The notes beneath the pieces are model-generated. The model was not told the DNA's origin and searched no databases. It worked only from the letters and a program-made list of their open reading frames with translations. The position numbers and the translations under genes are program-made. DNA of 13,977 bases from 4572-123 sp002084545 (lineage in GTDB: Bacteria > Desulfobacterota > Desulfobacteria > Desulfobacterales > 4572-123): the NCBI GenBank assembly GCA_029939715.1, contig JAOZSJ010000093.1:1-13977 (forward strand), in the 5' to 3' direction. This document shows positions 5,489 through 13,977 of this stretch, piece after piece (within the stretch, counting starts at the first letter, position 1; each line of letters starts with the position of its first letter).

Positions 5489-8400
5489 TCAATGCAATTG
5501 GGCAAGATCCTGCAGAATATAAATAACTTCCACAATTCCTATTTTGTTGTCGCCGTTTATCTCATTTTCCGTGTAAACAGAGGTTGAAAGTTCAACCAAA
5601 GTTGTTATTTTCAAGGCCAGAATCGCATCGGCGAGATCCGTATTGCCGTCCCCATTTATATCGCCTTTGATCAAAGCGACCTGTGTTGTCGCATCCGGTG
5701 CACTTGGAGCAGCCTCCACATGGCCGGCGTTATCGGTTGCAATGCTGTAGAATGCGTATGAGTGTCCGGGAAGTCCGTAAAACATCGCAGCTGTTTCCGT
5801 TGTGCTGGTGAGCCATGGTTGGAAACCGCCCGTGTTATCCTGGACATAAATGGTGTATAAAGCCGAGCCTGAACCGCTGCCGTCGTTTCCTGACCATTGC
5901 ACCTCAAATTTGGGCAGGCTAAAAGCAGGAAGGGCATTAACGAAACTTGCAGGTGGTTCATCGTCAATTGTATTAATGACGATGGGCGTAAGAATTTCAG
6001 GGTTTACGTCAAAAACGATGGATGCCTGGTTGCTGATAGGATCCGTGCCCTCCTGAACAGCCTTTGGACGGATTGTAAATGTCAGATAACCGTCACCACG
6101 GTGTTCATCATCATTGGGCGGCAAAAAACCGGCGAACGGGTCTGCCGGCAGGTCTCCCGTGCTTGGATCAACGGATGTGATCTCCCATGACACGATGCCC
6201 GTAGCCCGATCCAGTTCTGCGTGAACTTTGACGGGATATGTGTCGGTCGCCACCGTTATACCTTCTCTGGTAAAGGACTGGAGACCTGGTGGGACTTCAA
6301 TATCCACCTTATTAAAACCCATGCCGATGAATTGAAAAGTCGACCAGTCTAATTTATCGGAAAGTTGATCCGTCACAGTGACTTCCTGGGCCGCTGCGGT
6401 TGCCGTTGCCACATTCTCAAAAAGAATCGTGTACAGAATCGTGGTATCCGAAGATATAAAACCTTCCGCTCCGAAGCCTACTGTGTATTTATCATTCGGG
6501 TCCATGGAGCCTAATACGTTGGTGCTTTGTGAGCCTAAATTCATCAGTCCAGGAGGTGCCGGCGGCACGTTAAAGCTTTCACCCAGACATTTTTTCACAG
6601 CTCTTGCCAAAGCCGCTGTTTTTTCCCGATGGTCACGCCAGGCCTTATCATACCACTGTGCCTTTTTCCACCACTGTTCAATGGCCGGAAGTACCGTTGT
6701 ATCCACACCTTTCTTTGTTTCCTGGTGGTATTTGATAAGTTTATCAGCGATACCGATCACGTCTGCAATTTTACTGAAAATTCCCAGCTTTATTTTTTCA
6801 GCCAGCTTTTTACCTTCTTCCGACCCCACCATTTCCACCAATTCGTTCTCAAGGCCCGATTCAATCATAAAATCAGCCAGTTTTGGATACAAACCGGCCT
6901 CCCAGGCAATCATTTTATCCATGTATGGAGCTGCCGCTTTCCAGTCCCCTTTCTTTAACGCCGCATACACACCCTTTGACATTATGGCAAGAGGGTCATA
7001 GACAAAACTTTTTAATTGCCAAAAAATCTTCCCGGCCAATTCCGACTTTTTTAAGTCTGAAATAGTGTTTCCATTTACGTCGGTTCCATTAATCATATCT
7101 TTCAGCACGCCTGCTTTAAGCCAGTCTTTCTGCCAGGAGATCAGTTTCAAAGAAACCTCAAGCGCGGTGGCAAGCCCTTTTGTACCGGCAATGGCAACCG
7201 TCGCGGTTGCTAAACGTTGAAGGTAGTTATGTTCATTCGACCATTGCTTGAACGCCTCGTTTAAAATGTCTTCCGAAATTGCCGCTTCCCCATAGGCCGC
7301 AGATATGTTACATGGCCGCAAATCGGGATTTGCATCAAGTTGCTGCAGATAAGCATCCATAATATTATCGTAATATGATCTGAACGCCGGGGTATCGATG
7401 CCATGCCGTTGGGGGGGCGGCATTTTGTCACCCAGCATCCATTTCACGTCTCTGAACAGTTTTTCTCCCTGAACCTGCTCAAGCCGCCCGCCGAACATGG
7501 CTGGAACATAATCACGAATAGCATTAAGACGTTTCAGAAAAGACATTCCGGGTTTATCGCCGGCAGTTATTTCCCTGAGAGAATTATCAGCAACAAAGGC
7601 CATTGCTTCGATATTTTCCGGTACAGGTCCTCTTTCGATGCTGATGGGACTTCCTAATGAAATCGTGCCCATACTGTAATCGTTGTCAATGGAAACCGAC
7701 TGTTCCTGATAAAGGAGGCCCCAATCGTGGAATGTTATTTGATAATCCCCCGGGGCCACAGGACCTACATTGTATTCACCGTTGGCCCCGCTCACTTCCT
7801 TAAACAACATTACACCATCCGAACTTAAAATTTCGACGCTGACGCCGAAAAGTGGGTGATCCTGGTTATCCGTAACCCTTCCGCTGATGCTGTAGCCATC
7901 GTCTAAAAGTGTGGTTTCCAGGCTATGGGGATCGGGTCCTGAAAAATCAATATTTTCAATATACGCCGGCGGGTGCGACACATCATTAACCAGAAGATCA
8001 AAACTGCCTGCCGGTAATGACGTGCTCTCATAATTGCCATTTTCATCGGTCACGGCAATTAATATGGGAGGTTCTCCGGGCATGATAACATGTACAAGGG
8101 CACCCGGTATGGGGCTATTCTGGCTGTCACGCACAGTGCCCTGCAGGGTTCGACCGGATTCAAGAATTACAGGAAGTAGTACTCCTGATGGGGGAACCGA
8201 GACGGTATGTCTTTGTGCTGCCAGGTGGTCACTTAATACAAGGATATTGTAGTCACCCGGCTCAAGAGTGTATATCTCTATAGTTTCGCCCACATAAGTA
8301 AAGAACCAGATCTCTTCACTAATCCCCGGCCAGCCGGCAGCCGGAGAAAGAACGATCTGAACAAGATTTCCGGTTGTTTCCGATGGTGCGGAAACAGAAA

Positions 8401-11400
8401 TGGATAATGATGACTCGCCTGCAGTAAGGTCCTGTTCCGTGCTTTGCAGACCGGAACCGACGTCAATATCGTTCAGGCTGACAAATCCGATATTTCCGTC
8501 CGATGCAGCCACATCATACCGGTCAGGCTCCATGACCCAAAACTGATAATACCCCTCATCATCAGTATACACAGTATCAATCAATCGTCCATCCCGGAGA
8601 AGACTGACTGGAATATCAAATGCCGGTTCAATGCCTCCGGACAGGGACACCTTTCCACTCAGTTCAAAAATATCCACCTCAATGGTGGTGTCTATCATAT
8701 TATTGACATCATTTAAGGTGTGGGTTTGACGGCCGATTGAAAAACCTGCCCCGTTGCCGAGTGCCAGAGTATACTCATCATCCGGAAGTCCATGAAAGCC
8801 AAAGGCTCCATCTGTGCCGGTCCATGCCATGGCCACCATCACATCGTCCCAGAACAGCGTAACAGGCATATCGGAGAGGTACTCTCCTGCAGTGCTTCTC
8901 ACAATTCCGTTAATGGCGCCTGCTGTTCGAAGGGAGATGGATAGCTGGGGTTCTTCTCCACCGACCACCGTCACTGTTTCTTCGTCAGTGAGGTAGCCCT
9001 CTGCAGACACCCACATGGTGTGATCCCCAGGCGGGAGATCAGTGAAAACAACAAGGCCACCGGCATCCGTAACAACCTGTTCCGGCCAATAGCCGGGGGC
9101 ATCCGTCACGATACTGGCTCCCTCAATCGGTTGGTTGAAAGCTGCATCCGTAACAACGAACCGGACACTGCCTGCCGCCTGTAAGTTAATATTTTTTTCA
9201 CCGGTGATGGTACCGGCTGTTACGGAAACGCCTTCCAGTTTACCCGCACCATGGCCATGAGCACCGGCTTCCACATCATAAACGCCTGTTGCAAGACCTT
9301 TAATTTCATAACTGCCGTCATGCAAAGCGGCAACAATTTTCCCCTGGCCGGGTTGGGTCGGCAGGGCTCTGACAGTAGCACCGGCAACCGGGCTGTTGTC
9401 GGCAGCAAAAACAAAACCTTGCAAAATACCACCGGATTCAAGCTCCAGGTTTAAACCGACAGTGGTTGCACCATCCACCTCAATGGTTTGTATTTCCGGG
9501 GAAATATATTGATCCGCAGATACTGCCACCGTGAATGTATATACAGGGATCCCCTGCACCTCATACCTGCCATTTTCATCAGATCTGGTGAAATAAGTAT
9601 CGTCCGTCAAAAGACTGGTGACCATCACATAGGCACCTTCAACAGGCATTTTGTCCATAGCACTGATAATCCGGCCACTCAATTTAATATCGGACATAAC
9701 GGAAATATTTATTTCATCACCTGCCCCGGACTCCGGTACAATCACCTCGTTCCACGTATCAGACAGATAATAATCGGATTGAAGTAAATAATTTCCCGCC
9801 GGAAGATCTCGAAAACTGAAACTGCCGTCGTACCAGGTTTGCGTAAAATAAAATTCCCCGGTTGCAATATTTACTGCTGTAACAGTGGCACTGCCTATCA
9901 GTTGTTCCGTATCAATATGTGATATGGTGCCATTGAGCGAGGCTCCCGGCAGAAAATTTAATTCCCTCTGCACCATATAGGTCAACAGGTCGGTCACGGC
10001 TATCAGATCCAATCCATACCCCCGGGCCTCATCCGCCGCTGCTGAAAGGGCGGCAATATATTCTCCGTAAGTAGTGCCGGTATTTGTTACCACAATGTCC
10101 CATGCCTGTCCCCAAAGTGCATCTGCAGAATCAGACCAGATTTTTGTTTTAAGTTCGTCCCAGTCAACAATATCGCTTGAGTTCCCGGACTTGACGGCCA
10201 ATGTATAATGGGCATCACCCTGCCAGCAGAGAGAGTTTACCAGAATCGTATAAGCTTTTCCAGGAGGCAGGACACCGTTATTTGGCATATCTGTGGGAAT
10301 GGCCAAGAATTGCAGGTCACCCCAGGTGCAGTTGTCGCATTCTCCGTCCAGCCATACCGGATTAGTGGTACTCCCTGTCAATATTATCAATGGGACGGGA
10401 AGATCTGCATCACCTGCGTTGGTGTATTCAATAACACCCTGAAACGGTCGACCGGCACGGACATTTTCAGGGATGTGCAGTTGCGCCTCTAATCGTCCGC
10501 CGACACCATTTATGATGGTAAACGCGTTTTCCAGAGACCGTTCCATGCCGTCTTGCAACAACACGACATCATAAGCGCCCGTGGGAACGTCTGTCAGGTC
10601 AAAAGTAGCAAACGCCGTTCCGGAATCCCCAAGAAAGATTGTCACTGCATTCAGCACGGTCGTCCCGTTCACGGAATGTAACTGTGCTGAAAGATTTGCG
10701 TTGAAAAAGCTTCCTGATATCATGACGGTGGTTGAACCTGCGTTGCCCGCCTCATCAAGATTAATCGAATCAATACTGAATTCGGCGATATTTGCCGTCA
10801 AAGCAAAATTTTTATCGTCGGTTATGGTCTCCGGAACCACCATGAGATATATTGTACGGTCGTTGTCAGACACCGGCAGATTCAGGCGAGCATCAGGGCT
10901 GTCGGCCCATGAGTTCCTGAAATCAAAATCTTCAGCAGCAGGCATTGAATCAAATCCGGCATATAAACGACTGCGTCCGGTTTCAGCATGGCCATCCAAT
11001 GTAATTAAAATTTCCTCACCGGCCGGCTGCAGGACCTTGAACCACTCCTGTTGATCAAGGCCTTCATATTCCTCATTAATCGTCTCACCGACCGTGAGTG
11101 CGGGCACACTGAGATGAATTTGATATGAGAAGGCGCTGGAATTATTTTTCCAGTTGATCCCCTCGAAGACATCCCCTTTCACATTTACCTTTACATGCCA
11201 TCTCCAGGGCCCTTCAGTCCCCCCCGGCACCCTTATCTCGCTTTCAAAATCAGCCGATTCCCCGGCCCCGATAATGCTGTCGGACAGTACTTCCGCCGCT
11301 TTTATTTCAACGACATCCCGGGTGGGATTGTCCGCTACAAGGTAGATTCCGTCATGCCACGGGCCGACGGCCGGTTCACTTCCAACATTTTTCACGGTCC

Positions 11401-13977
11401 AGAAAATCGTTGCCGATGTTCCGGCTGTAGCGGTCAGCGGACCATTAATTTCACTTACAATCAAATCAATGTTTGATGCTGCTGTTTCTACAAATTCAAA
11501 TGCCCCCATATCGGGGAACCCACCGTCTGCCGTAACAACCCCGGTATTGGTTGTCCTTGGATCATCATAGCGGGGTGCACCCATGTAATCAGTATCCGTG
11601 GCAACCGTGCCATCTGCCGCATCTATCATCGGACTTGCGTAATCCAGTTGATAGCTGCTCCCTGTGATATCCCTGTATTGCGGATCCATGGACACATTAT
11701 TGTTTTGTCCTGTCTGGTCGGTGATATTGCCAAGATAGTTCGAGCCGGAGTCCGACCACACATTGCTGTATTTAATATCAATCGGAGAGCTCAAAATATT
11801 ATATAGCCCGGCAAATATGCTGTTGCTTATAATGGAGTTAGTGATAATCAAATCTCCATTGTGGCCGTAAATACCGATCCGGTTGTCATCCAATGTACAA
11901 TTCATCAATTCCACGATGGCATTTCCGTCGGAATTAACGCCGCGGTCCGCACCTGTAATGACACTATTCATTACAGTGACCGTGCCGCTGCCCCATGCAA
12001 GGATTCCCTCAAAAAACGGGTCTCGAATAATGCTGTTGGAGAGGATAACAACGCCTTCATTTTTAACTACAATTGCTCCGGCGCTATTATTCCAGGATCT
12101 GTTCTCAGTCCCTCCCCCGTAATTGAGGATTACATGATCCAGGATAGCCTGCCCCCCCAAAACGTGGATTCCCAGCCAGTCGCCTGCATTTGGAGTCGAA
12201 CTGTTCCCATCGACATTCACATCACCACCGGACGAATCGTCGTAAAGTGATGTAAAGATAACAGGTTGCGCCACCGTTCCTTCGGCAATGAGAACGCTGC
12301 CGGAGGACAAAATAATATTGCTGCGATGAAAAGGATCAAATTTAATGATGGTATCGGGGTCTATGGTCAGCGTGACCTCGCTGCTAACCGTCACCGGTTC
12401 ATCCACAATCGTAATGCCACGCCAGGTTGTATCCGTATCAATGGTTCCGGAAACATGGACAATGTCTGCGACGGTGAACACGGCTTTATATTGGTCTCCC
12501 GGGACTTCCGGGTAAATAAGATTACCGTTCTGATCTATGGCATTGCCTCCGAGATCATAGATATTCGGACCGATAATCATTGTATATTCCCCTAAAACGG
12601 ATAAGGGATCAAAGTAAATATCGAGGGTCTCCGCATCTGCCCAGCTATATCCTGTGACAACAAGATCTCCCTCCGGGCCCGTGAAACCGGCGATATCTTC
12701 CGAGGGGTCAAAACTTGCCTGGGAGATGGGCCTGTCAAAGGTAATCGTCAACCTGTCCACGGGGCCATTTACAACTCCGGAAGGGGTGTGGTGGCTTATA
12801 CGCGGCGGCGTGGTGGAAAAAGCTGCGCTGTATCGGTCTTGGGGAATCTCTCCATACACAAGGTCCCCGTCAGTATCCATGGGCTTGGCGGATTCATCGA
12901 GAATATTCGGACCAATCACTATTTGATAGCCCCCCACGGCATACTGCGGCGCGAATTTCACGTCCAGCATGTACGGATTGATCCAGGCAAACCCATTTAC
13001 GGTTAACGGCCCCTGGGGACCTGTGAAGCTAACGATATCATCATCAATGGAAAAACTGTCCTTGTCGATCCGGTTCCGGAAGGTAAAACGCATGAATTCT
13101 ACCGGGCTGCCTGTTTCACCCTCGGGCCTGTGTTTTACGACACGTGGTATACCGCCAAACTCTATGGCCCCCATGTCATAATAATCAAAAGAACCGGCTC
13201 CGGTGTTTGCTATTCCTATATGATCGTATCGCCGGTTAAAAAAATAATCATCTCCAGGCGAATTGCTGCTTGTTCCGGCGTCTATTCCCGGCGAACCATC
13301 CTGGAGTCCATAATTCAGATTATCAACGTCATTATATAATGGGTCGGCCGAGATATTACCATTTTGTCCGGTTGCATCGGTCACATTATCATAATTGATT
13401 ATTCCCGGGTTATACACATCATTATATCGTGTCTGCACCGTTGACCAGCCTGCCGATCGTATTCCTCCCCATGAGCTGTTGGTAATAATATTGTTGATTA
13501 ATAAGGCATCCGCACCGCTGACATCAACCCCACGCCCATTATGATCAATGGTATTGTTGGTTGCTGTAACAGTTGTTCCGGATTCCGCCCTTATTCCAGG
13601 ATCTGAGTTGTGGTGTATAAGACTGCTTGTAACCTGAATTTCGGAATTATTCCCGGCCCATAGCCCGTCACTGCTTGAACTTCTTATTTCACTATTGGTC
13701 ATCATCAATTCACCGTTGGTGACGGTCAACATCCCCGCAGAGCTGTATCCTCCGTACCTGACACTGACGTGTTCCATGACATTGGCGGATCCTGTCAGCT
13801 CTATGCGGCCCCAATTACCCGACGAAGGCGATGTTGTATCGGCATCATTATTCGTGTCGCCGCCGGCACTGTCGTCGCGGGCTCCGGTAAAAATGATGGG
13901 GGCTGCGAAAACACCCAAAGCGTCAAGGGCGCCGTTAACAAAGAGATCATTGACGTAAAAACCAAACTTTACCACCT
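5489..13977 (-). CDS. Giant multidomain surface/secreted protein with beta-helix, Ig-like and carboxypeptidase-regulatory repeats and C-terminal dockerin (5' end outside window)
   Basis: It is open from the window edge to TGA at 5489. Residues are numbered from the GTG at 13975, which is internal. About 1-272: right-handed beta-helix ending in a choice-of-anchor-Q-like tail (DGSPGIDAG, DMGAIEF). 274-502: two SbsA-like Ig domains. 503-830: second beta-helix with the same tail. 832-960: CARDB-like domain. 961-1067: PPC-like. 1069-1158: IPT/TIG-like. 1160-1342: unassigned, with a CDNC pair. 1343-2108: nine carboxypeptidase-regulatory-like repeats. 2110-2480: alpha-helical region of unknown fold. 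2488-2671: DUF11/DUF7619-like domain (SMDPNDKYTVGFG, VTVTDQLSD). 2672-2765: fibronectin-III-like. 2771-2828: dockerin pair. No catalytic motif is evident. It is most likely a cell-surface or secreted adhesin or ligand-binding protein; the substrate is unknown. It is followed after 108 bp by the Ig/dockerin-serpin gene on the same strand. Confidence 0.92.
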   Translation of the reverse strand, partial: VVKFGFYVNDLFVNGALDALGVFAAPIIFTGARDDSAGGDTNNDADTTSPSSGNWGRIELTGSANVMEHVSVRYGGYSSAGMLTVTNGELMMTNSEIRSSSSDGLWAGNNSEIQVTSSLIHHNSDPGIRAESGTTVTATNNTIDHNGRGVDVSGADALLINNIITNSSWGGIRSAGWSTVQTRYNDVYNPGIINYDNVTDATGQNGNISADPLYNDVDNLNYGLQDGSPGIDAGTSSNSPGDDYFFNRRYDHIGIANTGAGSFDYYDMGAIEFGGIPRVVKHRPEGETGSPVEFMRFTFRNRIDKDSFSIDDDIVSFTGPQGPLTVNGFAWINPYMLDVKFAPQYAVGGYQIVIGPNILDESAKPMDTDGDLVYGEIPQDRYSAAFSTTPPRISHHTPSGVVNGPVDRLTITFDRPISQASFDPSEDIAGFTGPEGDLVVTGYSWADAETLDIYFDPLSVLGEYTMIIGPNIYDLGGNAIDQNGNLIYPEVPGDQYKAVFTVADIVHVSGTIDTDTTWRGITIVDEPVTVSSEVTLTIDPDTIIKFDPFHRSNIILSSGSVLIAEGTVAQPVIFTSLYDDSSGGDVNVDGNSSTPNAGDWLGIHVLGGQAILDHVILNYGGGTENRSWNNSAGAIVVKNEGVVILSNSIIRDPFFEGILAWGSGTVTVMNSVITGADRGVNSDGNAIVELMNCTLDDNRIGIYGHNGDLIITNSIISNSIFAGLYNILSSPIDIKYSNVWSDSGSNYLGNITDQTGQNNNVSMDPQYRDITGSSYQLDYASPMIDAADGTVATDTDYMGAPRYDDPRTTNTGVVTADGGFPDMGAFEFVETAASNIDLIVSEINGPLTATAGTSATIFWTVKNVGSEPAVGPWHDGIYLVADNPTRDVVEIKAAEVLSDSIIGAGESADFESEIRVPGGTEGPWRWHVKVNVKGDVFEGINWKNNSSAFSYQIHLSVPALTVGETINEEYEGLDQQEWFKVLQPAGEEILITLDGHAETGRSRLYAGFDSMPAAEDFDFRNSWADSPDARLNLPVSDNDRTIYLMVVPETITDDKNFALTANIAEFSIDSINLDEAGNAGSTTVMISGSFFNANLSAQLHSVNGTTVLNAVTIFLGDSGTAFATFDLTDVPTGAYDVVLLQDGMERSLENAFTIINGVGGRLEAQLHIPENVRAGRPFQGVIEYTNAGDADLPVPLIILTGSTTNPVWLDGECDNCTWGDLQFLAIPTDMPNNGVLPPGKAYTILVNSLCWQGDAHYTLAVKSGNSSDIVDWDELKTKIWSDSADALWGQAWDIVVTNTGTTYGEYIAALSAAADEARGYGLDLIAVTDLLTYMVQRELNFLPGASLNGTISHIDTEQLIGSATVTAVNIATGEFYFTQTWYDGSFSFRDLPAGNYLLQSDYYLSDTWNEVIVPESGAGDEINISVMSDIKLSGRIISAMDKMPVEGAYVMVTSLLTDDTYFTRSDENGRYEVQGIPVYTFTVAVSADQYISPEIQTIEVDGATTVGLNLELESGGILQGFVFAADNSPVAGATVRALPTQPGQGKIVAALHDGSYEIKGLATGVYDVEAGAHGHGAGKLEGVSVTAGTITGEKNINLQAAGSVRFVVTDAAFNQPIEGASIVTDAPGYWPEQVVTDAGGLVVFTDLPPGDHTMWVSAEGYLTDEETVTVVGGEEPQLSISLRTAGAINGIVRSTAGEYLSDMPVTLFWDDVMVAMAWTGTDGAFGFHGLPDDEYTLALGNGAGFSIGRQTHTLNDVNNMIDTTIEVDIFELSGKVSLSGGIEPAFDIPVSLLRDGRLIDTVYTDDEGYYQFWVMEPDRYDVAASDGNIGFVSLNDIDVGSGLQSTEQDLTAGESSLSISVSAPSETTGNLVQIVLSPAAGWPGISEEIWFFTYVGETIEIYTLEPGDYNILVLSDHLAAQRHTVSVPPSGVLLPVILESGRTLQGTVRDSQNSPIPGALVHVIMPGEPPILIAVTDENGNYESTSLPAGSFDLLVNDVSHPPAYIENIDFSGPDPHSLETTLLDDGYSISGRVTDNQDHPLFGVSVEILSSDGVMLFKEVSGANGEYNVGPVAPGDYQITFHDWGLLYQEQSVSIDNDYSMGTISLGSPISIERGPVPENIEAMAFVADNSLREITAGDKPGMSFLKRLNAIRDYVPAMFGGRLEQVQGEKLFRDVKWMLGDKMPPPQRHGIDTPAFRSYYDNIMDAYLQQLDANPDLRPCNISAAYGEAAISEDILNEAFKQWSNEHNYLQRLATATVAIAGTKGLATALEVSLKLISWQKDWLKAGVLKDMINGTDVNGNTISDLKKSELAGKIFWQLKSFVYDPLAIMSKGVYAALKKGDWKAAAPYMDKMIAWEAGLYPKLADFMIESGLENELVEMVGSEEGKKLAEKIKLGIFSKIADVIGIADKLIKYHQETKKGVDTTVLPAIEQWWKKAQWYDKAWRDHREKTAALARAVKKCLGESFNVPPAPPGLMNLGSQSTNVLGSMDPNDKYTVGFGAEGFISSDTTILYTILFENVATATAAAQEVTVTDQLSDKLDWSTFQFIGMGFNKVDIEVPPGLQSFTREGITVATDTYPVKVHAELDRATGIVSWEITSVDPSTGDLPADPFAGFLPPNDDEHRGDGYLTFTIRPKAVQEGTDPISNQASIVFDVNPEILTPIVINTIDDEPPASFVNALPAFSLPKFEVQWSGNDGSGSGSALYTIYVQDNTGGFQPWLTSTTETAAMFYGLPGHSYAFYSIATDNAGHVEAAPSAPDATTQVALIKGDINGDGNTDLADAILALKITTLVELSTSVYTENEINGDNKIGIVEVIYILQDLAQLH
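5492..5665 (-). other. C-terminal dockerin-type domain of the giant protein
   Basis: Residues 2771-2828 hold two EF-like loops. The first, DINGDGNTDLADAILALK, has calcium ligands at positions 1, 3, 5, 9 and 12. The second, EINGDNKIGIVEVIYILQ, has lost position 9 (Gly). The family is known to bind cohesins in cellulosomes. In Desulfobacterota-type proteins the partner is usually unknown and the module may simply be a calcium-stabilised tail. Confidence 0.8.
6536..7648 (-). other. Alpha-helical region of unknown fold within the giant protein
   Basis: Residues about 2110-2480 are rich in Lys, Glu, Ala, Leu and Trp and depleted in the Gly/Thr/Val beta pattern that surrounds them. Helical stretches include PAFRSYYDNIMDAYLQQLD, SELAGKIFWQLKSF and EGKKLAEKIKLG. 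A Trp-rich part (EQWWKKAQWYDKAWRDH) lies near its end. A semi-hydrophobic stretch (TVAIAGTKGLATALEVSL) is too broken by Gly and charged residues to be a clear membrane helix. I do not recognise the family. Confidence 0.6.
7652..9949 (-). repeat. Nine carboxypeptidase-regulatory-like domains in tandem
   Basis: Units begin near residues 1343, 1428, 1514, 1599, 1685, 1768, 1853, 1940 and 2026. Each shows the G-x-(L/I/V)-x-G-x-V start, a P(I/V)xGAxV strand and a G-x-Y/F...LPxGxY turn, for example LQGTVRDSQNSPIPGALV and ISGRVTDNQDHPLFGVSV. Spacing is 83-87 residues. Unit 7 (SLSISVSAPSETTG) is the most diverged. These transthyretin-like folds usually act as spacers or as binding domains on the cell surface. 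Confidence 0.75.
12470..13156 (-). repeat. Two SbsA-like Ig domains repeated in tandem
   Basis: Residues about 274-388 and 389-502 align along their whole length: FTGPQGPLTVNGFAW with FTGPEGDLVVTGYSW, then GGYQIVIGPNILD with GEYTMIIGPNIYD, then a (D)xxGxLxYxExPxDxYxAxF ending. The pair joins the two beta-helix modules. Such domains (Big_5/SbsA type) are structural units of surface proteins. Confidence 0.7.

Noticed and set aside
6378..7001. 207-codon plus-strand frame inside the giant gene
   Set aside because: It lies wholly opposite the giant protein, has no recognisable domain, and its composition is what a shadow of a low-stop coding region produces.
13973..13975. GTG at the window edge as the true start of the giant protein
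   Set aside because: Residues right after it (VKFGFYVNDLFVNG) align with an internal rung of the second beta-helix (IIKFDPFHRSNIILSSG), there is no signal peptide, and the frame stays open to the edge.

Overview
This 14 kb window is a block of secreted-protein genes, all on the minus strand and transcribed from high to low coordinates. I see no RNA gene, transposase or CRISPR array, and no credible plus-strand gene. Three consecutive products end in, or contain, dockerin-type calcium-loop modules of the style common in Desulfobacterota (GDxNxDGxxDxxDAxLALQ). Together with the intermediate base composition and the heptad repeats between genes, this suggests a Desulfobacterales-like bacterium. 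That assignment is an inference. A run of exactly 100 N (4424-4523) shows this is a draft scaffold.

Layout in transcription order: (1) 13977-5489, a 5'-truncated giant surface or secreted protein of at least 2,829 residues. It has two beta-helix modules separated by a pair of SbsA-like Ig domains, then CARDB-, PPC- and IPT-like domains, nine carboxypeptidase-regulatory-like repeats with a strikingly regular spacing of about 86 residues, an unassigned alpha-helical insert of about 370 residues, a DUF11/DUF7619-like domain, and a C-terminal dockerin. (2) A 108-bp spacer with a 7-bp-period repeat, a perfect dyad and a strong Shine-Dalgarno. (3) 5380-3353, an Ig-like/dockerin protein that reads into an inhibitory-type serpin across the assembly gap; this may be one gene or two. 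(4) A 246-bp spacer with a 54-bp repeat present twice exactly 100 bp apart, and a good sigma70-like promoter. (5) 3094-953, a secreted alpha/beta-hydrolase (lipase/esterase type) with a dockerin. (6) 875-1, the N-terminal part of a secreted subtilase whose propeptide region carries a secretin/STN-like domain.

Taken together, the window looks like an extracellular module: a large adhesin-like scaffold or ligand, a hydrolase, a subtilisin-type protease and a serpin. The dockerin-like tails could place several of these on the same cohesin-bearing partner. The serpin, whose reactive loop contains no basic residue, could protect the cell or its complex from the adjacent subtilase or similar proteases. 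The cohesin partner is not in the window, and these functional links are inferred.
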